A stretch of DNA of 64,000 nucleotides from Gracilariopsis chorda (taxonomy: Eukaryota; Rhodophyta; Florideophyceae; Gracilariales; Gracilariaceae), in assembly GCA_003194525.1 (NCBI GenBank), contig NBIV01000073.1:186001-250000 (forward strand), given 5' to 3'. Shown piece after piece: positions 11,125-21,395 of the stretch. The notes below the pieces were generated by a model, which saw only the letters and a list, made by a program, of their open reading frames with translations, searched no databases and was not told where the DNA came from. The position numbers were made by a program, and so were the translations under genes. The stretch's first letter is position 1. Every line of letters begins with the position of its first letter.

Positions 11125-13047
11125 GTGATTACTTTGACATCGTATAATGCCTCAATAGAAGACTCGCTTTTGCGCCTTTTTATAACCTTCCAATGGGTTG
11201 ATGTGGCCAACATTGCCGAGATCACGGATGATCAATTGAAGAGATGCGTGCGCGACTGTGAAAAATTTCGGGCAGACTCTCAAGGTCTTTTACGCGTACA
11301 GCGCATCACTAAGAAGATGCATATGGACATGTCCATCAAATTGGCCGAGGAAAGAGTACTTGCACTCAGCCAACGTTATAAGACAGTTCTTGAAGCAAGT
11401 GGGATGCAGGACTTGCCAAAGACTAAGCCAAGCATTGCCATACGTCATGTCTTAATGTGTATTAGGCCTAAGGCGCTATAGCAACGCATGAAGTATCTCA
11501 TAGAGTGGCGAAAGAATGGAGAATCTAGCAAGGACTTCCGAGCTTTTATGAGGGAGCTGATAACGCAGACATGCATGTATGATGCCAACCGTGGAACCGC
11601 TTTCTGTGAATCTGATTTTGATTCCGTCACCAGTTCCGAAACCAACGCGCAACCACGCCAAAGGTCTTTTCGCAAAAAGAAGTTTGTGAAGAGAGGAAAG
11701 GATGAGAACCGTTGCAAGCGAAGAAGAGAGCTTGATCACAGAACCGAAACTGAGATTAGCACTGAGAGAACAGCAAGAGACCTACCCCCCTGCTTGCTAC
11801 CTGAATTGGATGGACGGAATTTTATTTCAGATTGCCCGTTAGGCACAGAAGAGCAGAAGGAAAAGCTTCGTAAGGAGTACCATGAGAGAAAGAAAGCGCG
11901 GCAAGAGGCCACGAAAGGCAAAAGCGAGCGAAAGGGTGCCATTAATCGAATTGGTGTTGAAAAGATTGATTCTCATTCATCGCTGTTTAGCGCTTATTTT
12001 AGATAAGGTGGTGTAGAATTCGTGGTCTTAGACGACCAGGGCGCGGACACCAATATCATCCCATCCACGATATTCGATCTCATCAAGCAGAGTGAAGTGC
12101 CCTGCCAGCCGATTACATTGGATCCGCCACACACATAAAGCACCATCGCTCCACATACAAATTCGACGTCACCCTCACCCTGCGAGCTTGTGTGCAAGAA
12201 GAAGGTAACCCTCGATGTTAGTCTACGTATTCGACATGGAACGACACTAATTTTACGTGGCGTGTCTTGGAAGATTGGTGAAGCTAATCTAGAGTACGTG
12301 ATCATCGGCCATCAGGTCCTCACTGCTGTGGGGTGTGACAATTAGGCCATCTTGGCGGCCGCTTGTGACAAGAATAACGGCGTTATTAACGTACCTGAGG
12401 CTTTGGCGCGGAATACTACAGTCGAGAGTCAAGAATCTGGCCAAATTGCATCAATTCTGATAGGTGCTACATTTCACAGCGGTGCATCGGAGGGTGATGA
12501 TGAGCTAGCTTACGCCAACGTTTACATCGATTTAGGCGGTGACGAGCCCAAAGATGTTGATAAAGCCTTAAGAGATCTAGTCTCCGACGCCCAGCGAAAC
12601 GGTATCTCTGAACATGGGGCAGCAACATTGGATCGGATGTTGAAAGAGTTCAAATCGGTTTTCGATTGAGGGTGGGGAAAATCGACCAAACCAGAGTGCC
12701 GCCTATGGAGATAAAGCTTGATCCCACAAAGCGGTCGGTGAAAGTTAAGTCGCGACGTTACCCAGCGCCGCAACGAGCCTTTCTGAAAGCATACGTCGCC
12801 AAACTAGTAGAGCTGGGATTTTGTATACCCAATGCTCACGCAGAGTGGCAAGCGGCACCATTGCTAGTGCAAAAGGTCGGTTCAAAGGCTAAGTACCGTT
12901 GCACGATAGAATTAAGTCCAGTTAATGCCGCAACGATCAAGCAAGCGTTGCCAATACCACATTAGGACTCAGAGATACAGGATTTTTCTGGAAGCATATA
13001 CTTTGCAGTGATCGATTTTTTGCACGGCTACTGGCAGTTGCCACTAT
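11125..13047 (+). pseudogene. Ty3/gypsy gag-protease-RT fragment (third family), interrupted
   Basis: Frame 1 runs through gag-like sequence (11125-12006) with a TAG at 11479-11481 and a basic, Arg/Lys-rich C-terminal part containing NFISDCPLGTEEQKEKL. A TAA at 12004-12006 follows, then a retropepsin-like segment (VLDDQGADTNIIPSTIF, about 12028-12078; the active site would be D-Q-G). A TAA at 12136-12138 and a connector (12352-12669) come next. A frameshift near 12669 leads into RT (12666-12965: KVKSRRYPAPQRAFLKAYV, AEWQAAPLLVQKVGS, ELSPVNAATIKQALP). After a TAG at 12963-12965 the RT continues to YWQLPL at about 13047 and ends abruptly. RT palm and fingers beyond that point, RNase H and integrase are missing. 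The RT resembles the oomycete-type gypsy RTs I know. No host function is inferred. Confidence 0.8.
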
Positions 13048-13052
13048 GAGCG

Positions 13053-13442
13053 AGCAGATATGGATGATGGTGATGATGTCGTAGAGACTGTTGGGTCCAG
13101 CTTTCTTCAGGAAGACTTGGTCTCCACTGATTTAGACGACGTTATTGTTTCTACGAACAGCAAAAGGATGTTTTGAAACCAGAACCTGTCGTTGCGAACC
13201 AGCCACGTCCGTTAGTGCGCACACGCCGCATGTATACATTGAAAAGTGAAGAAGACAGCCTCATGTCTCTATTTAAAATATCTCTACTGAACGACCAAAA
13301 GCGGCGTGAGGAAGAGCTTGAGCGACGTAGAGAGGAGCGCGAGGAGAGTAGTGCGCAGCGCTTAGATGAGAGCCGCCGCCATGAGAAGCTTACGGAAAGG
13401 ATGTTGTTGTTGATTGCGAAGTCTGCTTCGAGCAACAACTAA
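13053..13442 (+). pseudogene. PIF/Harbinger accessory (Myb/SANT-type) protein, C-terminal part
   Basis: The reading frame from 13173 encodes 89 residues with a Glu/Arg-rich coiled coil (RREEELERRREEREE) and ends in TAA at 13440-13442. An acidic stretch in a neighbouring frame (13053-13160) suggests a frameshift near 13160. PIF/Harbinger transposons usually carry a second gene for a Myb/SANT DNA-binding partner, placed convergent to the transposase, and such proteins often end in a coiled coil of this kind. That layout is what assigns this ORF; no Myb domain is visible because the 5' end is cut off at the gypsy RT junction near 13047. The stop codon overlaps the stop of the frameshifted end of the transposase on the other strand. 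Confidence 0.5.
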
Positions 13443-14601
13443 ATGTTTAAGGTGCTCTGCAGAAAATCATTAGCTTCCACACTAATATGAGGCATGTAGG
13501 TGCTTAATATTTGGTTGATCCCAACCATTCGCGTGCGCAAATTAAACAGATGTATGCTACAAAACAACATAACTCGTCTTTCTCGTTTTCCTCGTACATG
13601 AAACTGTCCTTCAATCGCAGAAACATACCCTGAAACGACCTCATACCCCATTCGGATGCTTGTCGAAGGGATGTTGCCTGTCGAATTTGAAGAACTTCTC
13701 TGGCATCTTTGGCCCTTGTCTCATCTTGAGACGACTTGATTAAAAAAGGATACGAATTGCGACAGAATGCAGAGTCTACAACGCATTTACCGCCATGTTT
13801 CTCATGTTCCAGACCCAACTTAGTATATATATTACCCCACTCCGACACAACCGAATCATGCATACTACCGGGCGCTTTGATTGCGCAAGCAATAACTGTA
13901 CCATTTGTAGCAAATACAAGAACATTGGAAACGTAATGATCATGGGTCCATGCATTGTAAAACATATTCTGCACCACGAAGTTTTGGGATTGCTCTAGCA
14001 GCAGTTTCAAACCATCTAACACTGAATAAACCTCTTCCAATGTGTGATACTTTTGTTTGAAAGCATCTTTGAAAGCCTGAACCTCTGTTTCGGTCGGCAT
14101 CCTCACCTCCGCGTTAACATCATGCACCAGAACCCGAAGCAATATTCTCCTACCGAAACATAAAAACATTGAGCACACAGAATTTGTGATGCCAAAGAGA
14201 AGACAGAGGTTCCAGAGAGCTCCTCTCGTTCGATGCCAGCACAGGAAAAGTCCCAAACATTTCGTTGCGTCCATACATCGCGGTCGTCCACGTCTACACC
14301 TACGTCTTTGCAGGAAACCGCTTGCTGTGTATGGGGTATATTCGTTGTATATGTGCTGAAACTGGTTTAAGACATGCATGAAAGTACTGTGATCAATTCA
14401 TGTTAGCGTTATTAGTGAGCTGTCACACATGGAACGAAACATGAACACAAATGGTGAGTCTGCAGGGTTGAAAAGCGCCTGTCTGTTAATGCGCCTGTCT
14501 CTGCGTCGTCTCACAATATTTGTATGCCTATCCCTGAAGCTTATTGAGTGTCGCTGACGCCGAGTTAGTAATATAAGCAGTAGAACAGTTGTGGTGTCCA
14601 T
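13439..14601 (-). pseudogene. PIF/Harbinger transposase (DDE_Tnp_4 type), one stop and one frameshift
   Basis: On the minus strand the frame from 14601 reads an N-terminal region with RRRRDRRINRQALFN and SLITLT, then TGA (+ strand 14398-14400). It continues in the same frame to 13504 with GRPRCMDATKCLGLFLCW, the first catalytic Asp in SVLDGLKLLLEQ, HDHYV, the GSMHDS motif, the second Asp in CVVDSAF, LIKSSQ, and the Glu in RQASEWGMRSFQG. Near 13560 the true C-terminus (LFNLRTRMVGINQI) moves to another frame that ends at 13439, so a one-base lesion is inferred. The D, D and E residues are all present and only two lesions separate this from an open frame, so inactivation looks fairly recent. Terminal inverted repeats were not identified. 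Confidence 0.85.
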
Positions 14602-14838
14602 TTTGCAATAGGGAAGATGGGCAGGATCTTCAGACTCTGATCGCTCGGTTTGCTCTGGAATTTCAGTGGCAGGTCGGATACGCAGAATGGAACCTTTCCC
14701 GCAATTTGGTATTTGCGTGGAGCGCGCAATTTGATTTTTAGGAGTCGTTCAGTATCGCCTCGTTTTGCTGGCGTCGCGGCACAAGATAGCTACCATGGAG
14801 CCATGTTTTAGTGGTTCGCACTGATTTGAGATCGCCTT

Positions 14839-14937
14839 ACAGTTCAACATCTGAACTGTAGTTTTCGAACGTGTTTTGAACTCTGTCTCGTTTCGAATAC
14901 GTTTAAAATTCGTTTTAAACGTTCTGTTTTATTCGAA
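14839..14937. repeat. Cluster of short perfect hairpins
   Basis: ACAGTTCA pairs with TGAACTGT (14839-14859, 5-base loop). A 10-bp stem with a TTCG loop occupies 14899-14922 (arms ACGTTTAAAA and TTTTAAACGT). It is flanked by an outer pair TTCGAAT (about 14892-14898) and ATTCGAA (about 14931-14937). Confidence 0.7.
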
Positions 14938-15000
14938 GCATTTTTCCAATGTTTCTATAGTTTGTGTACACCCTCAACTTGTGTTTTCAGGAATTCCCAG

Positions 15001-15072
15001 TGTTGTGTAGTGTAGATGTGTAGATGTGTAGTACACATTTACACAGTACACATTTACACATCTACACAACAC
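15001..15072. repeat. Imperfect palindrome with internal 15-bp tandem copy
   Basis: The left arm starting TGTTGTGTAG (15001-15030) is the reverse complement of the right arm ending CTACACAACA (about 15045-15070), apart from a 5-base insertion. The centre holds two exact direct copies of GTACACATTTACACA (15031-15045 and 15046-15060). Confidence 0.7.
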
Positions 15073-15910
15073 ATCGCCAAACGTTACATACTCTTCGCTT
15101 CGGCTCCTCCGAGTTTGACGGGGGGGTGTGGGAGCTCACTGCAAGCTGATTCGTTCATTTGAACTCGGTTCCGCCTATGCTCGTGGAAGCTCACTACAAG
15201 CATCGCTGGACACGCTCGCATCATTGTCTGGGCGGACACTTTTGTAGCCCGGTCGTCTCACAGATTTCGTGTCGAGCAATTAGGCCGTGTATTTTCGTCT
15301 GGAGCAAATTCACAGCGATGTGAATGTAGCACCTGTCCCGAAAACGAAGCTCCGTGGCATTCGCGACCATGCCTGTGATCGGCCACAGCGACCGTATCTT
15401 CCCGCCATTCGCCTCCCCCACCGATGGCACCTCTAGCGTCTGGAATCTAAGCACGCCGGTGAAAGTAAACATCTCCAGCCAGCCCCGAAATCGAGCATAC
15501 GACATTCACATCGTGTGGTACGGAACAAATTCTAGTGCAAACAGGAATGGTTCCGCGGTTTAGCAAGTGTAGCTGATCGTTCAATCCCTTACAAAAAGGA
15601 CGGGGGCGTACTGGGTTGCCTCTTGGGGTAAAAAAATTCTGAGTGAACGTGCGATCGACGAAGCTTGCAGGTACGAATAGTACTCTGTCAGAGCTTCAAT
15701 GGCGAAAGGCCCGTGCACATGACAAGTTAACAGAATACCAGTGCCCCCTGATAATGACAAGGTGAGATAGGCTCGACGAGGAACGGGCTATTAAGTTTAA
15801 CGATATTGTCCTGTACAACTTATTCCGCTTGAGAGAGGATGCAGTGAGTTAAGCTATCCTCTACTCGTGCTACTCTTGTTTTATACCAGCTTCCGGGCCG
15901 CTACGGATTT

Positions 15911-18900
15911 TCATTTCTTCAGGTCCCGTGAAGTGCCGTTAGTTGTGACTGATTTCTCGAAGCCTTCATGTCCCCTTTGTCCATTCGTTTTCCCGTTTGC
16001 CACTGGTTGGAATCCACTCTTGCTCAGAGAGGCGACGTGCGATGGTTTCAAAGCGCCATTGGCATTCTGGAATCCCTCGTTATGTGCTAGACGTTCTGCA
16101 TCTTCGCTTTCGGAAACCGGTTTGTTTGACGCAGTCACACCTCCTGCCAGAACTGTATCTGACGCACCCTGTCTTGCATTTGGAGGCAACGCTTTCCCAA
16201 TGATATCTGAGGTTCGGCTGCCGAAATCATCTTTCCTCACTCTATTGACGTTCAGCTCAGGTTTGGGTGGAACCGGATTATTCGCCACAGCCACTACATC
16301 ATGCAAAAACTGAAGCACTTGATCGTTCTTCTCAACATCTTTCCTGGAATCATCAAGCTTTACACGCTTCATCTTTGACACTTTGGGGTGGCTTCCCTTC
16401 TCTTCTTTGATCCTTTTTCGCTTTCGAGCTGGTTTGGTGGATTTTGTTGCTGCATTTAGCAGACTTGTAATGATACTAGAAACAGCTCGGGGAACCGGTG
16501 CCTTTTTCAGTGAATTCGGTCTTCTTCTTCGCTTAGTAATCGCGAGCTTCTCATCCTTGTTTATCGCTTTGGCCTTTGGAAGCTGTGAAGCTTTGCCTTC
16601 TATCCTTGTTTCTTCTATACCCTCTGATTTCACCGCACGTGTAACATGCGGAGACTCGTCGATTGTCGCATTCTTCATCTCTGTCTTGACCACGGTAAGT
16701 GGAGTCTTCAATTTTTCCGCGACAGATATGGCTTTTCGTTGTTCGGCTCTTAATCTCTTTTGCAAGCTTCGCAAGAATCCGGATTGCAATAGTGATCTTC
16801 TGTTTAAAGATTCCATCTGGTTCACAATGAATACTTTTTCCTCCAAAATATCGGTCTCCTTATATGACTTCATATCGCCATATCGCATACTAAGAAAGTT
16901 CACGATTGAGTTATAGTTAAGCTGTGGCCCCCTCATCGTTTCCCCTATTATTGCAATTCTTGCACACAGTTCAAACTTTCGACGAGTTGTAAAGAACGTG
17001 TCACGATACTCCACTGCAGGCCTGCGTAGCTCATACCACGCCTGTCTTGACTTCACCCAAAGCTTAGGATTTTGCCCATACTCGATTACCCACTCCGTAA
17101 CTGCTGGAATCTCAACGCGGGATACTTTTGGCATGGAGCTTGACGGTGGGACCAGAATCCCGAGACCGATCACATCAGTCCCTCCAGAATCACACTCTTC
17201 CAAGGGAGCGTCGTTGAAATCCGAGCGACATGCGAAAAAAAACCTGTCAAGAACACGTGCAGGCATTTTGTCGTCTTCATTGTACTCCCACTGAAACTCC
17301 TTTCCTATACTCATCTCTGTAGGGGCACCGGAAAGCCTTTGAAAGTCTTCTCCAATTGTGAGGTGAGGGCTTTCGGCAGCCGGTGGTTCCTCGGAAATGC
17401 TCAATGGTTTGCGCGACGTCCGTGTTTCATTTCCTGAAACTAGGTGGTCACCAGTGCTTTCAGTACTCGAACCGGTACCAACTGGTCGACCGTGTTGAGA
17501 AAACTCCTCGGTTGCGGGATTCTTACTGTCTTCCGGTTGATCGGATACGCGCCCCTCGCCCATTGAAGCAAGCAACTCGTGCCCGTCTTTGGTCGCGACC
17601 CCAGCAACATCTGAAGGCACCTCGTCGACAAACGCCTTGCGGTCTGTTGTCACTTCAGATTTCGTCTTATCTTGCGCATCCTCAGAAATATTGCTGGAGT
17701 ACTTTTCCTTCGCTGTTCGGTTACCTCTGGTTGTTCTACTGCTTCGACGCACAGTGGCTAGAGAGAGCTGCTTTCTGTTCTCTGCTTCCAGTTTCGTGAG
17801 TTTTCCTTCATCTCTGGCTACAGCTTCCAACAAACCAAATTGCCGCCGTAATTGTCTTATATCTCTGCTTTGCTCACACTCTGCAGCTGCCATGGTCACT
17901 GCTACTTTCGCACGATGTGTAGTAAGGCGTTCTTCTTCAAATCGAATTTCTTCTTCCTTCTGTGCCGCACGCCGCGCTTCTATTTCTTTCCGCTCAGCGA
18001 TAGCTTGAACTCTGGAAGAACGTTTCTGGTTCATCATCAAAAATAGTGCGCGCTCCTTCCGTTCGGTCTCTTTCTTAACCTGAGCTTCGTGCTGCTCGAT
18101 TTCCGGTAGAAGCACTTCAGTGAGCCATTGGACCAAAGCTTGTTCTGCTATTGTGGAGTTTTGCTCCATGTTAAATCTCTGAATGACATTGCACAAGCTC
18201 GCCGCATCTGTTGTAAAAACTTCCCAGTGTTTACACACTCGTAGATCAGGATCCGCGAACACAACTTCGCTCCTGCGAGGTCTCTTTGCAGCCGTCCGTG
18301 ATATCGGTTCTATGTGACCTTTTCTTCTGCGATTTGGCAAGCTTCGGATAGAAGTCTCCTCGCTCGAGTTGTTGCCTTTCCTTCTGAGGTCTTGTGTCAG
18401 AGAAGCGTTGGATCCTCGTTTTCCTCTGTGAGACGATGAAGCTTCAGCTGTACTCGCAGTAGATTCATCCATAGTCTTAACAGAAGGCTTTCTCTTTCTT
18501 GAAGAAGATCTCTTGTCGTTCATATCGCTAGTACGGTCTTCAACAGTAGATTGATCCAAAAGATTTTGCTCGGCCCGTTTAGCCGCTCGAGTAACTCGTG
18601 AAGCCGCAACACGAGGAGCCCATTTTTCCGCGTGCATCTTTTTCCGTTGTTCTCTTCTTATCCTCTGTTCTTCTCGCTTCTTCTCAGCAGCTTTCCGTTT
18701 TTCTGCCTTCACCAGACGTTCTGACTCCTTCTCGCGGGCCGCTTGCTCATCGCGAAGTTGCTTTTCTCTCTGTTCCCGTGCACGCTTTGACGGCTCACGA
18801 TACACTCTCTCCTTGTCGCCAAAGTACCAATATACGTTACCGATAACATCAGTTCCAATAGGAGCAAAGCGGAGTTGTTGAACACCGTATTCACCAATGT

Positions 18901-19336
18901 TGCCAGCGGAAAGCAGCGTGTCATGGTGCGCAATAACGAGCTCAGTGATAGTGTGCAGCACGAGAAGACGGGCAGTGGGCGATAAGCGCGCATAAGCTTC
19001 TTCGTCAGTGGGAAATCGCGGTAGGGCGTCTGATTGAACATCTTCGTTTTTGAATTCGTCGCAAGCTTGCAAAGCATGCGCAAAACTGTCTGGATGGGCG
19101 CGGATAAAGCGGGCAGTTGAAGCCATCCATTTGGCTGCGGATGAAGCGCCTATAGAAAGTCCGAGAAGGCGTCCATGAAGATCTGCCAGGAATTGGGCGT
19201 CAGAAGAAGGTTGATGCAAGGCAGCCTCAAGCCTAGCCGGTGACGGCGGGGGAAACGACAGCGGCTTGGATAAGAGCGCCAGTGCGGCTGTGGTGGAAGG
19301 GAACTGCCACATGCCTCGCAGCGGCGAAGCGTCCAT
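15911..19336 (-). CDS. DDT/WHIM-domain chromatin protein (CECR2/ISWI-accessory-like) with an RFTS-like domain
   Basis: The protein has 1141 residues and no intron. The ATG at 19336 was chosen; the codon before it is GTG. Residues about 45-185 look like a DDT-WHIM module: helical sequence, then LRFAPIGTDVIGNVYWYFGD, closely like the LGxDxxGxxYW segment of CECR2-type and other ISWI partner proteins. Residues about 185-240 are a highly charged coiled coil, followed by a basic low-complexity region with likely nuclear localisation signals (KRSSSRKRK, RRRKGH). A second charged helix holds NQKRSSRVQAIAERKE. Around residues 715-800, a segment with WVIEYGQNPKLWVKSRQAWYELRRPAVEY resembles the DNMT1 replication-foci (RFTS) fold. 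The C-terminus is basic and disordered. The likely role is nucleosome binding or targeting in a remodelling complex in the nucleus. No bromodomain or PHD finger is visible. The next minus-strand gene (PRP4-like) ends 360 bases upstream of this start. Confidence 0.75.
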   Translation of the reverse strand: MDASPLRGMWQFPSTTAALALLSKPLSFPPPSPARLEAALHQPSSDAQFLADLHGRLLGLSIGASSAAKWMASTARFIRAHPDSFAHALQACDEFKNEDVQSDALPRFPTDEEAYARLSPTARLLVLHTITELVIAHHDTLLSAGNIGEYGVQQLRFAPIGTDVIGNVYWYFGDKERVYREPSKRAREQREKQLRDEQAAREKESERLVKAEKRKAAEKKREEQRIRREQRKKMHAEKWAPRVAASRVTRAAKRAEQNLLDQSTVEDRTSDMNDKRSSSRKRKPSVKTMDESTASTAEASSSHRGKRGSNASLTQDLRRKGNNSSEETSIRSLPNRRRKGHIEPISRTAAKRPRRSEVVFADPDLRVCKHWEVFTTDAASLCNVIQRFNMEQNSTIAEQALVQWLTEVLLPEIEQHEAQVKKETERKERALFLMMNQKRSSRVQAIAERKEIEARRAAQKEEEIRFEEERLTTHRAKVAVTMAAAECEQSRDIRQLRRQFGLLEAVARDEGKLTKLEAENRKQLSLATVRRSSRTTRGNRTAKEKYSSNISEDAQDKTKSEVTTDRKAFVDEVPSDVAGVATKDGHELLASMGEGRVSDQPEDSKNPATEEFSQHGRPVGTGSSTESTGDHLVSGNETRTSRKPLSISEEPPAAESPHLTIGEDFQRLSGAPTEMSIGKEFQWEYNEDDKMPARVLDRFFFACRSDFNDAPLEECDSGGTDVIGLGILVPPSSSMPKVSRVEIPAVTEWVIEYGQNPKLWVKSRQAWYELRRPAVEYRDTFFTTRRKFELCARIAIIGETMRGPQLNYNSIVNFLSMRYGDMKSYKETDILEEKVFIVNQMESLNRRSLLQSGFLRSLQKRLRAEQRKAISVAEKLKTPLTVVKTEMKNATIDESPHVTRAVKSEGIEETRIEGKASQLPKAKAINKDEKLAITKRRRRPNSLKKAPVPRAVSSIITSLLNAATKSTKPARKRKRIKEEKGSHPKVSKMKRVKLDDSRKDVEKNDQVLQFLHDVVAVANNPVPPKPELNVNRVRKDDFGSRTSDIIGKALPPNARQGASDTVLAGGVTASNKPVSESEDAERLAHNEGFQNANGALKPSHVASLSKSGFQPVANGKTNGQRGHEGFEKSVTTNGTSRDLKK

Positions 19337-19696
19337 CACTGAGAAAAGCCGAGGGGAAGCGTTCCGGGGAAAGACAGCGGATGGAAAGAACTCTCTGGTA
19401 GCAAAGAGCTATTTAAAGCAGTTCGCAATAATTTGTGGCGGCGACGGCCGGCGTCGATTCAAATGGACCAATGATTTATGTAGGTGTCTGTGTATATAAA
19501 CATGTGTAGATAGATATGTACAATTTCTGCGTGAGCGCTGGAGATGTCACTGCGTCTCGGGCCGAGACCTCGAGCTATGCTTTCAACCAGCGGCAAGTCT
19601 CCGTGATTGAAAGATGGAGATGAGTCGAATGAAACCAAGAACTGAGTTCGGGGGAGTTAAATTCGGATGACAAGCGTCGGACGTGTGCGCTATTCT
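19337..19696. other. Spacer between two minus-strand genes (promoter of the DDT-domain gene)
   Basis: Contains the upstream region of the DDT-domain gene and the 3' end region of the PRP4-like gene. A TATA-like TTTAAATAG on the minus strand (about 19409-19417) lies about 75 bases before the ATG; this is only suggestive. Confidence 0.35.
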
Positions 19697-21064
19697 CTAG
19701 AAGCCTGTCCGGTCGCTGCCCCATACGCGCCAAGTCTTGTCGTAACAAGCGGCCACAACCCTCCGCCCGTCGCCGCTGCAGTCGATCGCCATGATCTTGT
19801 CCACAAAGCCCGTCCAACTCGCAACCAGGCCGCACGCCCTATGCAGCGCCCACGCCTTCACACATCGGTCAAAGCCCGCTGAAAACATTACAAACCCCCT
19901 GTCCATTGCCAATCCGGCCACCATCTTCGAGTGCGCAGCCACCGTCTTGATGCATCTCTTCTTCCGAATATCCCAAACTCGCACGCAATTATCCTTCCCT
20001 GAGCTCGCCATCCACGGCATTCCCTTACAAAACTCAAGCGCAGTGACATCGCCCACATGCGCTCCTGCAAACGTCATCACAGCTCGTCCAGATCTCATGT
20101 CCCATAGTCGTATACCGCCGTCAAACCCAGCCGTGCCCAGAAGACTGCCATCCTCGTGAAATCCCAGTCTGAACACAACGTCATGTCCAGTTTCTTGCTG
20201 TAGCAACGCTCTACCAGTATCAAACAAGCGTACGTCTCCATCAAACCCAGCCGTAGCTACGAGAGACCGACGCACGGGGTTTACTCGAACGTCTGCAACG
20301 CGCCCAACGTGACCCGTCAATCTAGCAGTCTCCACAAATGCACTGTCCCGATATTCGCTCACGACCGCGACGGAATCCGCACCCGCGCTTACAAGGATGC
20401 CTTTGTGAAAGCGAGTGATCGAAACCCGTTCCTCATGTCCTTTGAGCTTTGAAACTTGGGATATGCACCCGTCTCGTTCCTTCCAAACAGCGACATTCCC
20501 GCCCCAGTCCCCAGTGACGATCAAGTCCCCTTCTTCAGTATCACAGTACGAAATGGCCGTAAACGGGCGAGCTCCACCACCCTGCGACGCGATGAGAGAG
20601 TTCTTCCTCACTGTCTGCATCGTGGCAAGTTCGTCTCGCTCCCATTGCTTCATACACTCTCTCTTGGAGCGTTCACGTGACAGGCGAGTATGCGCGGCCT
20701 TCAGCGACGCATGAGCAATCTGAGTACGCAGATCTCGCAACTGCTGCGTTCCTTCCGTGTAGAACTCCTCCGTTCTCACCTCTTGCTCTTTTTTAGCATG
20801 AGGCTGTTCTTCCTCCTCAGTTTCCAAACGCGTGACGCCAGCCTCTGCCAAAAGCGCTCGCAACCGTTCTCTTCGATCGTACGCATCTTCACCGAAAAGA
20901 CACACGGGATGCCCCCGGCTTCTCAAGGCCAATCGTACTTCTTGGTCATCTGCGGGTACTGCTATGCTCCGTGCTAGGCGACGTTGTTGAAGCTTGTGTA
21001 GCTTTTGGGCTTGTTCCTCTCTCGCCGCTTCCAGGGAGCTGTTGGGTAAGATCTCTACCTCCAT
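19697..21064 (-). CDS. PRP4: U4/U6 snRNP WD40 protein, PRP4-like
   Basis: The frame is open from 21178, but its first 38 codons are hydrophobic and unlike the family. The ATG at 21064 (MEVEILPNSSLEAAREEQ) gives 455 residues, a little shorter than human PRPF4. Residues about 30-75 (IAVPADDQEVRLALRSRGH, then FGEDAYDRRERLRALL) match the SFM motif (splicing factor motif) shared by PRP4 and PRP18. A linker helix follows, then seven WD40 repeats, several ending in WD-type dipeptides (VAVWKE, RLFDTG, RLWDMR, RVWDIR, VKAWAL, RVWGSD). PRP4 binds PRP3 and CypH in the U4/U6 di-snRNP and is needed for tri-snRNP assembly and pre-mRNA splicing in the nucleus. No intron is seen. It is divergent to the FtsJ gene and shares a 331-base intergenic region with it. 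Confidence 0.9.
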   Translation of the reverse strand: MEVEILPNSSLEAAREEQAQKLHKLQQRRLARSIAVPADDQEVRLALRSRGHPVCLFGEDAYDRRERLRALLAEAGVTRLETEEEEQPHAKKEQEVRTEEFYTEGTQQLRDLRTQIAHASLKAAHTRLSRERSKRECMKQWERDELATMQTVRKNSLIASQGGGARPFTAISYCDTEEGDLIVTGDWGGNVAVWKERDGCISQVSKLKGHEERVSITRFHKGILVSAGADSVAVVSEYRDSAFVETARLTGHVGRVADVRVNPVRRSLVATAGFDGDVRLFDTGRALLQQETGHDVVFRLGFHEDGSLLGTAGFDGGIRLWDMRSGRAVMTFAGAHVGDVTALEFCKGMPWMASSGKDNCVRVWDIRKKRCIKTVAAHSKMVAGLAMDRGFVMFSAGFDRCVKAWALHRACGLVASWTGFVDKIMAIDCSGDGRRVVAACYDKTWRVWGSDRTGF

Positions 21065-21395
21065 ACCCTCCACAGAGGTGGCGTCACCACCCCTCCCTCC
21101 TAGCAGACAAATCGAACATACCGAACGAACGAAACAAATGAGAAAGTACTCGACAAATGAATATATGTTCCAGTACATGTAGCAAGGGTAGACAGACGAG
21201 AACGCGTTTCAGTGCAGCAAGACAACGCCGCGTTCAACAGCGGCTTCGGGATGATGTGTCCAGGCAGAAAGTGTTGAGCCAGAATGAATCTATCTTGGGA
21301 AGAACACAGCCGGTTTCCCCGTTACCTGAAGCACGAGTTCGCTCTGCAGCGCCAACAGTTTGGAAACTGAGGAACAAGAATTTGAATGCTAGGAG
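21065..21395. promoter_or_regulatory. Divergent intergenic region, PRP4-like and FtsJ-like genes
   Basis: Only 331 bases separate the two start codons on opposite strands, so the region must hold both 5' UTRs and both promoters. I see no clear TATA box or other named element. Confidence 0.5.

Larger units (their letters stand above)
14602..15910. other. Non-coding, rich in inverted repeats
   Basis: No gene recognised. 14839-15072 is packed with palindromes (listed separately). The ORFs at 15221-15505 (minus) and 15354-15563 (plus) overlap each other and have no known motif. The 3' end of the DDT-domain gene bounds the stretch on the right. Confidence 0.5.

Noticed and set aside
15597-15860. 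Small exon candidates between the palindromes and the DDT-domain gene
   Set aside because: No frame with recognisable residues and no paired splice sites.
20994-21178. Upstream extension of the PRP4-like ORF (38 residues)
   Set aside because: The added part is hydrophobic, unlike any PRP4 N-terminus, and lies in the short divergent promoter region; the internal ATG fits the family better.
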